DNA from: [Clostridium] methylpentosum DSM 5476
GTDB taxonomy: Bacteria > Bacillota > Clostridia > Oscillospirales > Ruminococcaceae
Reading direction: 5' to 3'
NCBI GenBank assembly: GCA_000158655.1
Contig: EQ973344.1
Coordinates: 1,462,029 to 1,526,028, forward strand
Length of the DNA: 64,000 nucleotides
Part shown: piece by piece, positions 10,101 to 17,351 of the stretch
Layout of the letters: each line of letters opens with the position of its first letter
Numbering within the stretch: the first letter of the stretch is position 1
Translations under genes and position numbers: made by a program
Notes under the pieces: model-generated
Told to the model about the DNA's origin: nothing
Seen by the model: the letters and a program-made list of their open reading frames with translations, nothing else
Databases searched by the model: none

Positions 10101-10291
10101 ACATCGCCGCCCGGCCACCACCAGCGGACTTTGGGCCGGTATTCGTTGGAGGGGTTTTGAAAAGCGGCTGCAAACTGCGCCCCCGCGCTGTCATCCGCCG
10201 CAAAAGCTGGAAGGCTGGTGCTGAGCATCGACGCAACGAGCAGGGCAGAGGTGAGCCCGGCCAGGGTGCGTTTGATGAATTTTTGTTTCAT
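7136..10291 (-). CDS. GH106-type alpha-L-rhamnosidase, sortase-anchored
   Basis: 1051 residues. A signal peptide (MKQKFIKRTLAGL..., AFA-AD cleavage near residue 32) is followed by RPKVRWWWPGGDV at about residues 53-65, the hallmark of the GH106/glycosyl-hydrolase family that starts with PxxRWWWPGG. The middle contains a large TIM-barrel-like region. Near residues 850-985 is a beta-sandwich resembling galactose-binding domains. The C-terminus is a Ser/Pro-rich linker, LPQTG at 1019-1023, a hydrophobic helix and RRTK, a sortase sorting signal. The protein is therefore expected to be attached to the cell wall. The family removes rhamnose from pectic or other rhamnose-containing glycans. GGAG lies upstream of the ATG. 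It is divergent from an AraC regulator, mirroring the GH78 locus. Confidence 0.87.
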   Translation of the reverse strand: MKQKFIKRTLAGLTSALLVASMLSTSLPAFAADDSAGAQFAAAFQNPSNEYRPKVRWWWPGGDVNSEELIRELNLLHEAGFGGAEMQPFDYSLDSKELENPDSPVKDFMTDSFLSKVSDLLEEAQKLDMIMDMNMGSGYCAGASFVDLEDNEKTLLSADVTVSESQDGAKIPTLGPNYMYELFTPGVTSFVGPGWHTMNYMPENAELLKLYAARVTDGERNPDYTVLNDTVTLDLTSVEFITDYDAEAGTYSWDCPDTSAQWQIIAVYSMPVGSNPIGSVEVGAPGETSYMVDALNYAAGLRYYENWFKQLEPIMQYTEDGTLRAAFNDSYEFFAQRIYTDGLLDTFEKVNGYDASPYLPALLMPGKNQIANFFVGNRAPEFAFADEENGDINTRINYDYDKAIAAGLIDGWYKASSEAFSNSPLLFRQQGYNPPMDRIKATAYEDIPEAENNTVVTNKVISSGAHFYDKNAVSAETFVFYTDEDGAGNYKITPETYRQQADLMITSGVNEMVYHGFPYVYNDEDKSYGEQGWSAFCSPYSNYDIPTTFGESDTFWPYVKSLNDYVARLQYLMKQGDPSVDVLVYLPLFASETSAQFTDVTSKLDANGIAWDWVNEELLQSATYENGSLMVNGKAYDAVVLPSIDSIELPVLQALDTLSKNGAPIAVYGTAPSKQPTYSDGDYAALDAQVAALASEITARENSPLLADASALISFMEKNTTPDVSYEANDALNFIRRDYGEMGELMFVRNTSSDATDYTLTFDSSVTKAYLLDARTGEIHETAVSGGRLSGSLAGLDSVVLLLSKGEVFGAGQLTAGDPLAAQQTSTVADLTDWTLSVSGEDVKDYTASGEAALGLWRDNDALKYCADPGSYTTTFTLDTVDPTKDYILKLGTLYGVPEVSVNGSAYTAVPLAPYELDITNLVQEGENTVTVKLTVALRNRLIGYALNGEDGNGLNADHYAQFKAGTLCKTGMTGVGTLTAVQTDRTVDPDSSSSSSSSTPSPSESQTPPSSSSQDGDLPQTGDKTPLLIVLLLTGSAAAAVVLMRRTKTN

Positions 10292-10337
10292 GCTTATACT
10301 CCTTTTCTCACGGTGTTGTAGTGGTTGCTACGCTTTT

Positions 10338-10366
10338 ATTATAAAAAACAGAGAAAAGAAAGTAAA
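10338..10366 (-). promoter_or_regulatory. Promoter of the GH106-type gene
   Basis: On the minus strand TTTACT (10361-10366), 17 bases, TATAAT (10338-10343). The repeats at 10370-10397 abut its upstream side. Confidence 0.55.
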
Positions 10367-10367
10367 T

Positions 10368-10397
10368 TGTAAAAAGCGGAAATAAGTATAAAAAGCG
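10368..10397. promoter_or_regulatory. Direct repeat, candidate AraC-type site
   Basis: TAAAAAGCG occurs at 10370-10378 and again at 10389-10397, 19 bases apart, with partly conserved flanks. It lies just upstream of the enzyme's -35 box, as at the GH78 locus, although the sequence of the repeat is different. A related CGCTTTTAT in the opposite orientation lies at 10331-10339. Confidence 0.45.
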
Positions 10398-10452
10398 TTG
10401 TGAAAAAAGGAATGTTTTTTGCTTTGTGCATAATAAAGAAGCGCAAAAATGC

Positions 10453-10481
10453 TTGACGAAGCGGGCTGCAGTTTTTATAAT
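10453..10481 (+). promoter_or_regulatory. Promoter of the second AraC regulator
   Basis: TTGACG (10453-10458), 17 bases, TATAAT (10476-10481). Confidence 0.75.
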
Positions 10482-10507
10482 GAAAGAAAGGAATGGGGGA
10501 ATTGAAG

Positions 10508-11527
10508 ATGAAAGACGCACTGGAAAAAATGCGCGAACAGCTGACAAGCTATGCTCGTCGGGAGTCGGAGACACTTGAGGATTTTACAAGCTCTAACAAG
10601 GAGGTCACCTTTCTGTGGACGACTGAAAGCGACAAGGGGGTTTCAGAATTTATTCTGCGGGAAGATGTTTCTATTCAAAACCATTTGATGCTCAAGGTGC
10701 TGATGCACCCCTTCAAGCGTCAGACAAACGGGGCCTCCCCTCTGCACCGCCACAATTATTTTGAAATGGGTTTTGTGTTTCAAGGGGAATGCATTTCAAT
10801 CAGCGACGGGGAAGAGGCGCATCTGCATGAAGGGGATCTTTTCATCGTCAGCCTTCAGGCGCTCCATCAGATGAAAACCTTTTCCCTCGACGACTATGTG
10901 TTCAATATAATGATCAACACCTCGCTGTTCGATCAGCAGTTTTTTCAGATGATAGCAGGCAACGACCTATTCACCCAATTTTTTATGAACTCAATATTAA
11001 ATATACGGTCCGATTCCTGCATGATTTTTCGTTCGGGCGGTCAGACTGATTTTATCTATTATCTCTATAAACTTCTTTGTGAGTATCTTTTCTCGACAGA
11101 CTGCGACCAAACCTACATCCGGCTTTTGCTCGCCTGTATGTTCCGGGAACTCAGCCGGCAGTACAAAAGCGACATGGAAACTATGAGCCGGGAGGAAAAT
11201 CAAGGGCTTTCCATTTCCTCCGTGCTCCAATACCTGACAGAACACTATGACTCGGCGACCCTCCAGTCCACTGCCGATCAATTCCACTATACCACGCGGT
11301 TTATGACAAGCTTTATTGCCAAATACACCGGTAGCTCATTCGGCAGCATTCTCCGGGAGCTCAAACTGCAAAATGCAAGCCGCCTAGTCCTGCACAGCGA
11401 GCTTTCATTTGAGGAGATCGCGAAAGCAGTGGGTTACAACGAGAGGGGATATCTTGATCGGGTGTTTAAAAAACGGTTTGGAAAGACAATGAGGGAATAC
11501 CGGGATGGGCAAAAAACTGAGAATTAA
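10508..11527 (+). CDS. AraC-family transcriptional regulator, paralogue of the one at 3014
   Basis: 339 residues from ATG 10508, preferred over the in-frame ATG at 10493 because GGGGGA (10495-10500) sits seven bases upstream of it. A cupin-type sensing half with HRHNYFE is followed by a C-terminal double HTH ending RVFKKRFGKTMREYRDG. The segment ATLQSTADQFHYTTRF closely matches the paralogue at 3014. It is divergent from the GH106-type rhamnosidase, which it probably activates. The inducer is unknown. Confidence 0.88.
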   Translation: MKDALEKMREQLTSYARRESETLEDFTSSNKEVTFLWTTESDKGVSEFILREDVSIQNHLMLKVLMHPFKRQTNGASPLHRHNYFEMGFVFQGECISISDGEEAHLHEGDLFIVSLQALHQMKTFSLDDYVFNIMINTSLFDQQFFQMIAGNDLFTQFFMNSILNIRSDSCMIFRSGGQTDFIYYLYKLLCEYLFSTDCDQTYIRLLLACMFRELSRQYKSDMETMSREENQGLSISSVLQYLTEHYDSATLQSTADQFHYTTRFMTSFIAKYTGSSFGSILRELKLQNASRLVLHSELSFEEIAKAVGYNERGYLDRVFKKRFGKTMREYRDGQKTEN

Positions 11528-11621
11528 TCTTATTTTTCAGTTGGTTTGTCACAAAAGGAAGCGTGTGCTAACTTCGGAGTTGATCACTTTTCTAATTTTT
11601 GAATTGTTGGCAAATTTATGA

Positions 11622-11650
11622 TTGACAAATGGAGTTAGCAGGTGTAAACT
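11622..11650 (+). promoter_or_regulatory. Promoter of the feo operon
   Basis: TTGACA (11622-11627), 17 bases, TAAACT (11645-11650). GTTAGC repeats at 11634-11639 and 11651-11656 fall within and just after it, and an inverted GCTAAC lies upstream at 11567-11572. Confidence 0.6.
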
Positions 11651-11662
11651 GTTAGCAGAAGG

Positions 11663-11676
11663 TTAGTTATGGCTAA
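11663..11676. promoter_or_regulatory. Operator-like inverted repeat before feoA
   Basis: TTAG-N6-CTAA (11663-11666, 11673-11676), just downstream of the promoter. The same arms and spacing recur before feoB. The half-site resembles DtxR/IdeR boxes (TTAGGTTAG...), but the spacing is different. Confidence 0.5.
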
Positions 11677-11717
11677 TCATTGGCTTAGAGTTTTTGATCA
11701 GCAAGGAGTGGTGATTG

Positions 11718-12005
11718 ATGGCAATTCAGAGCGCCAGTATATTCGGTTCGACAGGGACCGCCAGGCAGGTCCGGCCAACAGCCGCCCAGATGCCGCTGGC
11801 AATGGTCCAGGCTGGAGAAACAGTTCACATCCTCTCCATCCGCGGCAAAGATGAAACCCGCCGGTTTTTAAACAATCTGGGATTTGTCGAGGGAACAGAG
11901 GTTGTCGTGGTGTCCGAGCTCAGCGGCAACATGATTGTTAGTGTAAAGGGAACGAGGGTCGCCATCAGCAAATCAATGGCAAACCGGGTTCTCACACAGG
12001 AATAG
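11718..12005 (+). CDS. feoA: FeoA-domain protein 1
   Basis: 95 residues from ATG 11718, with AAGGAG at 11703-11708. After a ~28-residue N-terminal extension, an SH3-like FeoA fold follows (MVQAGETVHILSIRGKDETRRFLNNLGF, then an EGTEVVVVSE strand and MANRVLT). FeoA proteins are small cytosolic partners of FeoB. It is the first gene of feoA-feoA-feoB. Two tandem FeoA genes before FeoB are common in Clostridia. Confidence 0.88.
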   Translation: MAIQSASIFGSTGTARQVRPTAAQMPLAMVQAGETVHILSIRGKDETRRFLNNLGFVEGTEVVVVSELSGNMIVSVKGTRVAISKSMANRVLTQE

Positions 12006-12023
12006 ACGCAGGGAGGAATCAAC

Positions 12024-12245
12024 ATGAAAACACTCAGAGAAGTCAAGTGCGGAGAGACCGTGCGCGTACAGCGGCTCAACGGTTCCGGCGCGCTCAAACG
12101 CAGAATTATGGATATGGGCATTACCAAGGGTGCGGAGATTTTTGTCCGCAAAGTGGCGCCGCTCGGCGATCCGGTAGAGATCAACATCCGCGGGTATGAA
12201 CTGTCCATCCGCAAAAATGAAGCGGAAAGCATCGAGGTCATCTGA
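12024..12245 (+). CDS. feoA: FeoA-domain protein 2
   Basis: 73 residues, the canonical FeoA length. It contains RRIMDMGITKGAEIFVRKVAPLGDPVEI, the conserved FeoA core (G-hxxG-hxhxhxxxAPLGDP). GGGAGG precedes the ATG. It lies 18 bases after the first feoA gene and is followed by an operator-like repeat before feoB. Expected to act at the cytosolic face of FeoB in Fe2+ uptake. Confidence 0.93.
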   Translation: MKTLREVKCGETVRVQRLNGSGALKRRIMDMGITKGAEIFVRKVAPLGDPVEINIRGYELSIRKNEAESIEVI

Positions 12246-12278
12246 ACAGGGCGAAAGCCTATTTTTTATGCATTGAGG

Positions 12279-12292
12279 TTAGCTTTTGCTAA
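12279..12292. promoter_or_regulatory. Second operator-like repeat, before feoB
   Basis: TTAG-CTTTTG-CTAA (12279-12292), with the same TTAG-N6-CTAA layout as 11663-11676. It immediately precedes the feoB ribosome-binding site (GGAGGAGGAG, 12295-12304), so a bound protein could also block translation-coupled transcription. Confidence 0.5.
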
Positions 12293-12310
12293 TTGGAGGA
12301 GGAGCGCAAA

Positions 12311-14461
12311 ATGAGTATCAAAATCGCACTTGCCGGCAACCCCAACTGCGGCAAGACTACCATGTTCAACGACTTGACCGGCTCGAGCCAATACGTTGGC
12401 AACTGGCCGGGCGTGACCGTTGAGAAAAAGGAGGGAAAGCTGCGCGGGCACAAGGATGTCATCATCACCGACCTGCCCGGCATTTACTCCCTTTCCCCTT
12501 ACACCCTTGAGGAAGTTGTCAGCCGGGACTATCTCTTAAAAGAAAAGCCGGATGCAGTAATCAACCTGGTCGACGGCACCAACCTTGAGAGAAACCTCTA
12601 TCTGACCACACAGATTCTTGAGCTCGGCATCCCAGTCGTCCTCGCGGTCAACATGATCGATTTGGTTGCGAAAAACGGTGACAAGATCAATACCCAGAAG
12701 CTGGGACAGATGCTCGGCTGCGAGGTTGTCGAAGCGTCTGCGCTCAAAGGAAAAGGCTCGATGCAGGCGGCAGAGAAAGCGATTGCGCTTGCAAAAGCAG
12801 GAGCTGCGGCACAGCCAAAGCACGAGTTCAGCAAACAGGTGGAACAAGCGCTCGACGCGATTGCAGACGCTGCGCCAGGTGTGGAGAACAACCAGCGCTG
12901 GTATGCGATCAAGCTGTTTGAACGGGATGAAAAGGTGCTTGAGCAGTTTGAGGCAGAGGGGAGGAACCTGCAGCCAATTGAACGGATTACATCTGTACTG
13001 GAAGAAGAGCTCGACGACGATTCCGAAAGCATCATCACCAATGAGCGGTATGAATACATAGCAAAACTTATGAAGTCCTGCGTGAACAAACGCAGCAAGG
13101 GAATGACCACTTCGGACAAAATTGACCGGATTGTCACCAACCGCTGGCTTGCTCTCCCAATCTTTGCGGCCGTGATGTTTGTCGTCTACTTCATCTCGGT
13201 CAGCTGGATCGGGACGATCGTAACCGACTGGACCAACGACACCTTCTTTGGCGAATGGATACAGCCCGCAGTCGGCGGATGGCTCGAGGCAATCGGCGCA
13301 GCGGACTGGCTGAACGGCCTGGTGGTCGACGGCATTATCGGCGGCGTCGGCGCAGTGCTCGGCTTTGTTCCCCAGATGTTTATCCTCTTTTTCTTCCTCT
13401 CGATTCTCGAGGACTGCGGCTACATGGCGCGCGTCGCATTCATCATGGACCGCATCTTCCGTAAATTCGGCCTCTCGGGCAAGAGCTTTATTCCGATGCT
13501 GATCTCCTCGGGTTGCGGTGTTCCCGGCATCATGGCTACAAAAACGATCGAGAACGAAAAAGACCGCCGCATGACGGTGATGACCACCACCTTTATCCCC
13601 TGCGGCGCGAAGCTCCCCGTCATTGCGCTCATCGGCGGCGCGATGTTCCCTTCGATTTTCTGGATGGCGCCGGCCATGTACTTCCTCGGCATTGTCGCGG
13701 TTATCATTTCAGGGATTATCCTCAAGAAAACAAAAATGTTTGCGGGCGATCCGGCTCCCTTTGTCATGGAGCTGCCGCAGTACCACTTCCCGGCGCCCAA
13801 AGGGGTGCTCATCCACATGTGGGAGCGCGGCAAGGCGTTTATTATCAAAGCTGGTACCGTCATATTCGTCGCCTGCGGCCTGATCTGGTTCCTCTCGAGT
13901 TTTGGATTCACTTCCGAAGGCTTCGGCATGGTGGAGGAGACTGAGAGCATGCTTGCGGCAATCGGACGCTTTATCGCCCCGATTTTTGCACCGCTCGGAT
14001 TTGGCAACTGGCAGGCGGCTGTTGCAACTGTCTCCGGCCTTGTTGCAAAGGAAAATGTCGTCGGCACCTTCGGCGTCCTGTTGGGACTCGGCGGCGATGT
14101 CACCGAGAGCGATCCCGGACTGCTCGCCCAGATCTCCGCGATGTTCCCCTATGGGGCTGCTGCGCTCTCCTTCCTCGTCTTTAACCTGCTGTGTGCTCCT
14201 TGCTTTGCTGCAATCGGCGCGATTCGCCGTGAAATGGCGAGTGCAAAATGGACTTGGTTCGCCATCGGTTACCAGACAGTGCTTGCATATGCAGCTGCTC
14301 TCATGATCAACCAGATCGGTGGGCTGCTCACCGGTGGACTCTCTTTCGGCATCGGCACAGTGGTCGCCATTCTGGTTCTCGCGCTTCTGATTTTCCTGCT
14401 GTTCCGCCCGGGGACTAGGAACAGAAGCAGCTCGCTGCGCCGCGCAGGGGCCAGCGCTTAA
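12311..14461 (+). CDS. feoB: Ferrous iron transporter FeoB
   Basis: 716 residues from ATG 12311; an upstream TTG at 12293 lies inside the ribosome-binding region and is less likely. An N-terminal G domain has G1 GNPNCGKT (residues 9-16), DLPGIYSLSPYT (G3) and a G4-like motif NMID. Then come a helical spacer and a membrane domain with two Gate repeats containing CGVPGIMATKTIE and CGAKLPVIAL. It imports Fe2+ across the inner membrane using GTP. It is the third gene of the operon. Confidence 0.97.
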   Translation: MSIKIALAGNPNCGKTTMFNDLTGSSQYVGNWPGVTVEKKEGKLRGHKDVIITDLPGIYSLSPYTLEEVVSRDYLLKEKPDAVINLVDGTNLERNLYLTTQILELGIPVVLAVNMIDLVAKNGDKINTQKLGQMLGCEVVEASALKGKGSMQAAEKAIALAKAGAAAQPKHEFSKQVEQALDAIADAAPGVENNQRWYAIKLFERDEKVLEQFEAEGRNLQPIERITSVLEEELDDDSESIITNERYEYIAKLMKSCVNKRSKGMTTSDKIDRIVTNRWLALPIFAAVMFVVYFISVSWIGTIVTDWTNDTFFGEWIQPAVGGWLEAIGAADWLNGLVVDGIIGGVGAVLGFVPQMFILFFFLSILEDCGYMARVAFIMDRIFRKFGLSGKSFIPMLISSGCGVPGIMATKTIENEKDRRMTVMTTTFIPCGAKLPVIALIGGAMFPSIFWMAPAMYFLGIVAVIISGIILKKTKMFAGDPAPFVMELPQYHFPAPKGVLIHMWERGKAFIIKAGTVIFVACGLIWFLSSFGFTSEGFGMVEETESMLAAIGRFIAPIFAPLGFGNWQAAVATVSGLVAKENVVGTFGVLLGLGGDVTESDPGLLAQISAMFPYGAAALSFLVFNLLCAPCFAAIGAIRREMASAKWTWFAIGYQTVLAYAAALMINQIGGLLTGGLSFGIGTVVAILVLALLIFLLFRPGTRNRSSSLRRAGASA

Positions 14462-14491
14462 AACCATCCACACCGGCAAGGAGGAATTTGT

Positions 14492-14701
14492 ATGAACGCA
14501 CCGACAATTATTATCTGTATTGTACTGGCAGTATTATTTGGCTTGGCAATCCATCATCTGGTCCGGAAAGGGAGCTGTTCAGGCTGTTCTGAGAAATCCT
14601 CCTGCCCTGCGCACCAGGGCCAAGCAGGCTGCGCGGGACACTGTTCTCACTGCGCCGGCTGTTCCCCAGACCCCGGTTCGCACAGAGGGGATGGAATTTA
14701 G
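14492..14701 (+). CDS. FeoB-associated Cys-rich membrane protein
   Basis: 69 residues: one N-terminal membrane helix (about residues 5-22), then a cytosolic-length tail with nine cysteines in GSCSGCSEKSSC, GCAGHCSHCAGC and similar clusters. This matches the small FeoB-associated Cys-rich family that follows feoB in many Firmicutes, possibly a metal-binding partner. AAGGAGG precedes the ATG by a normal distance. It is 30 bases after feoB. Confidence 0.88.
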   Translation: MNAPTIIICIVLAVLFGLAIHHLVRKGSCSGCSEKSSCPAHQGQAGCAGHCSHCAGCSPDPGSHRGDGI

Positions 14702-14748
14702 AGAGGGGAAAACCAGCGCAGTACACAAATAAACCGGGAGGGATGTAG

Positions 14749-15114
14749 TTGCTGTCATCTGCTAAAAAAAGATACCTGCTGGCCATCTATGAATTGGGGG
14801 AGCAGGGCAACGAAGTGCATTCCAAAGATATTGCGAATGCGCTAAAGGTCAAACGGCCGAGCACCTCTAAAATGCTCAAAGCACTTTCTGAGGAAGAACT
14901 GATTGACAAAGAGTACTACGGGACAGTTCGGTTTACTCCCCAGGGCGCTCAGCTTGCCAACCAGCTCTACACCCGCTATCTGCTTCTTAACAGTTTTTTC
15001 CAAACGACGCTGCAGACCGATGCTCACAGTGCACGGCATGATGCGATCCTCTGCCTCTGTGAGCTGTCAGACAGCAGTATTGAGAAACTGTCAAGCATTG
15101 TTTTGACTGGGTAA
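14749..15114 (+). CDS. DtxR/MntR-fold transcriptional regulator with altered metal site
   Basis: 121 residues from a TTG start with GGGAGG eight bases upstream. The winged-helix N-terminus (VHSKDIANALKVKRPSTSKMLKAL, residues 23-46) and following helix fit the DtxR/MntR family; length is near that of short MntR forms (~140). Against Bacillus MntR recalled from memory, ligand positions D8, E11, H77, E99, E102 and H103 appear as R8, L11, Y77, I100, L103 and C104, so classical Mn/Fe sensing is doubtful. A C102-L-C104 pair is present instead. As the last gene of the feo operon it probably autoregulates via the TTAG-N6-CTAA sites (inference). Confidence 0.8.
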   Translation: MLSSAKKRYLLAIYELGEQGNEVHSKDIANALKVKRPSTSKMLKALSEEELIDKEYYGTVRFTPQGAQLANQLYTRYLLLNSFFQTTLQTDAHSARHDAILCLCELSDSSIEKLSSIVLTG

Positions 15115-15234
15115 AGCAATCACATGCATGGTGTGAAATGCATAAGCGGTACATTGAGCTCACAAAAACCCAGCGCATGACTGTTGCCTGAAACGCAATT
15201 TTGGGGCAGGACTGGTGGCTCTCCTATCAAATGC

Positions 15235-15274
15235 AAAAAGCCTCCGTTTCCTCTTTGGGAAACGGAGGCTTTTT
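15235..15274. terminator. Bidirectional terminator between convergent operons
   Basis: AAAAAGCCTCCGTTTC (15235-15250) pairs perfectly with GAAACGGAGGCTTTTT (15259-15274), separating the feo operon from the minus-strand redox operon. Confidence 0.9.
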
Positions 15275-15336
15275 GTACTGTGGCTGGTCAAAAAAGTTTG
15301 AGGTAAGATGACAGCTGTTAACACTCTAGATCCTTT

Positions 15337-15645
15337 TTATTTTTCGCTGGGATAGAGCGACCGAAGCAGCTTCACCCGGTCGAAAATAAAGAACAAGAAA
15401 AGGACAATGACAATGAGATAGAGCAGTGTGGTGTTGGCCTGCGGCAGGGCGCAGACATACCCGGTGCTCTGCCTGATAAGGCTTTTGACCAGCACAGAGC
15501 TGTATGCAAAGGCAAGGACAAGGTAAAGCAGCGATGTGACGATCTGGGTGCGCTTGACCAGCAGCAATATACAGCAGGCGGCGAGTGCAAGGGAAACGGC
15601 AAAACCGAGAAACGGAATAAGGAGTGAAATCACATCATAGAGCAT
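15337..15645 (-). CDS. Small membrane protein of the CXXC/TlpA redox operon
   Basis: 102 residues, starting at the ATG at 15643-15645 behind AAAGGAGGAATAAGT. Three hydrophobic segments are visible (about residues 5-27, 30-50, 70-90), with no catalytic motif; one Cys pair lies in the first helix region (AACC) and another Cys in GYVCALP. It is the last gene of the operon, two bases after the polyferredoxin stop. Family not recognised. Confidence 0.75.
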   Translation of the reverse strand: MLYDVISLLIPFLGFAVSLALAACCILLLVKRTQIVTSLLYLVLAFAYSSVLVKSLIRQSTGYVCALPQANTTLLYLIVIVLFLFFIFDRVKLLRSLYPSEK

Positions 15646-15647
15646 AC

Positions 15648-16517
15648 TTATTCCTCCTTTTCTATGGTCGAGCTGATCGCATGGTGTGGGCAAGCCCGCT
15701 TGCAGGCGCCGCAGCGAATGCAGTCCATGCTGTTTGGTTTTTGATAAACCGGAATGTCCAGCTTACAGGTCTTTTGGCAGGCTTTGCATCCCGTGCATTT
15801 TTCCTTGTCCACCTTGTAGCGGTAAAATGCAATGGGATTGAACAGCCCGTAGATCGCGCCGAGCGGACAGAGATAGCGGCAAAACGGACGGTAGACCAGG
15901 ATGGAGAGAAAGATCAGCAGAACGAGCAGGAGGTTTTTCCAGGCAAACAACCACCCAATTGCCGCCTGTAATTCTTTGTTGAGCAGCACGAGTGGGATTC
16001 CTCCCTCGAGCGTGCCTGCAGGGCAGATGTATTTGCAGAACCAAGGTTGCCCCTGGCCGATGATGTCCACCGCGAAGAGGGGGAGCAGGATGACAAAGCC
16101 GGCGAGCAGGATGTACTTGATCCATTTGAGCCACCTGTCCCCTGGCAGCTTGCGCAGCTTTTTGACAAACGGGATTTTGTACAGCAGATCCTGAATCAGG
16201 CCGAACGGGCAGAGCCAACCGCAGACAAACCGACCGACCAGCGCGCCGACGATCATCAAAAATCCAACGACGTAAAATGCGAATTTGTAGTCCCGGCTTC
16301 CGAGCGTCGCCTGCAGCGAACCGATCGGACAGGAGCCGAGAGCGCCGGGACAGGAATAACAGTTGAGCCCTGGAACGCAGAGCTGCTTGGTTTTTCCGGT
16401 GAATATTTTTCCTTTGACAAAGCCGATGAGGTAGCCGTTGGTGAGGGCGGCCACAGCTACCTGAACGCACAGCCTTGCGTGTTTTTTGAGTGTGGAAAAC
16501 AGCTTAGCCAATTCCAA
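15648..16517 (-). CDS. Membrane 4Fe-4S protein (NapH/YccM-like polyferredoxin)
   Basis: 289 residues. Membrane helices alternate with CxxxCP motifs (FVCGWLCPFG, CRYLCPLGA) and an N-terminal CPGALGSCPIG. The C-terminus is a two-cluster ferredoxin: CTGCKACQKTC and CIRCGACKRACP. Such proteins pass electrons across the membrane. Clustering with a TlpA thioredoxin suggests it supplies electrons for extracytoplasmic thiol reduction (inference). The start is a TTG (16517, or 16511) overlapping the end of the CXXC peptide gene; SD support is only moderate. Confidence 0.85.
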   Translation of the reverse strand: MELAKLFSTLKKHARLCVQVAVAALTNGYLIGFVKGKIFTGKTKQLCVPGLNCYSCPGALGSCPIGSLQATLGSRDYKFAFYVVGFLMIVGALVGRFVCGWLCPFGLIQDLLYKIPFVKKLRKLPGDRWLKWIKYILLAGFVILLPLFAVDIIGQGQPWFCKYICPAGTLEGGIPLVLLNKELQAAIGWLFAWKNLLLVLLIFLSILVYRPFCRYLCPLGAIYGLFNPIAFYRYKVDKEKCTGCKACQKTCKLDIPVYQKPNSMDCIRCGACKRACPHHAISSTIEKEE

Positions 16518-16653
16518 TACACTCCAAACAAATGTTGATCGCTTTGGTCAGTACTGTCTGATTTTCCCCCCGCGCCACTCCGATCACAACAAAGGAGATG
16601 CCGAGAACAACCAACAACAAAGCGGCGATGTTTTTGCGCTTTATCCAGTTCAT
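16504..16653 (-). CDS. CD1871A-type CXXC motif peptide
   Basis: 49 residues: basic N-terminus (MNWIKRKN), one membrane helix (about 9-27), then TKAINICLECIGIG at the very C-terminus, which is the CXXC ending I know from the CD1871A family of C. difficile. The ATG overlaps the tlpA stop (ATGA, 16650-16653), indicating translational coupling, and its end overlaps the start of the polyferredoxin gene. It probably carries a redox-active thiol pair near the membrane (inference). Confidence 0.82.
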   Translation of the reverse strand: MNWIKRKNIAALLLVVLGISFVVIGVARGENQTVLTKAINICLECIGIG

Positions 16654-17312
16654 TCTGCTGAGCCCCCGAGCAGCTCGTCGATGATCTTCAGCCACTGCTC
16701 TTTCGAGCGGGCGCCCACATAAGACTCACCGACAGTCTTACCCTCCTTGTCAACAAAAATGGTTGTCGGAACCGAGTCCACCTGGTTGAGCTGCGCTCGA
16801 TAGAGGTCGTTGGAGGGGAGAAGATGGGGATAATCCGCACCGGTTTTTTGGATAATCTGGTTTGCGGTCTCAATCTGCTTGTTAGAAATCGAACCGTTTT
16901 GGTTTTGCACATCGGTGACGATGCCGATAATCTGTACGCCCTTTTCCTTGTATTCTTTTGCGATTTCGCCGAGCTCAGGCATTTCGCGGATACAGGGCCC
17001 GCAAAAGGTCGCCCAGATATTCACCATAGTGAGCTCATAGTCCCCGAAGATGTCCTGGGTAACCGTCTCGCCGCCGAGGTCGACAGAGGAGAAGCTTTCA
17101 AAGCTCGGGGAGCTGTTTTGGGGCAGGTTGCGCAGCAAAGAGGTGTAGTCCGGCAGATTGCTGGCTGAGGATACCGCCCCCGTGGAGCTGGTTTTCGCGC
17201 CTGCGCTGGAGGAGGCTGTCGAAGAAGCGCCTGCAGACTCCGAAGAGGAGCAGGCCGAGAGGGTGAGCAGTGCGGCCAGTGCCAGCAGGGGAATCGATTT
17301 TTTGAGGCTCAT
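16650..17312 (-). CDS. TlpA/ResA-like thioredoxin lipoprotein
   Basis: 220 residues from the ATG at 17310-17312 (AAGGTGA upstream; a TTG two codons earlier is less likely). Lipoprotein signal with LSAC lipobox near residue 21, a Ser/Ala-rich linker, then a thioredoxin fold with WATFCGPC and a cis-proline in SVPTTIFVD. It is a membrane-anchored, outward-facing thiol oxidoreductase. It is the second gene of the Rrf2 operon. Partners are inferred to be the CXXC peptide and polyferredoxin downstream. Confidence 0.92.
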   Translation of the reverse strand: MSLKKSIPLLALAALLTLSACSSSESAGASSTASSSAGAKTSSTGAVSSASNLPDYTSLLRNLPQNSSPSFESFSSVDLGGETVTQDIFGDYELTMVNIWATFCGPCIREMPELGEIAKEYKEKGVQIIGIVTDVQNQNGSISNKQIETANQIIQKTGADYPHLLPSNDLYRAQLNQVDSVPTTIFVDKEGKTVGESYVGARSKEQWLKIIDELLGGSAE

Positions 17313-17351
17313 ATTCAAGTCACCTTGCTTTCATTTTATTCTTTTAGTTGT

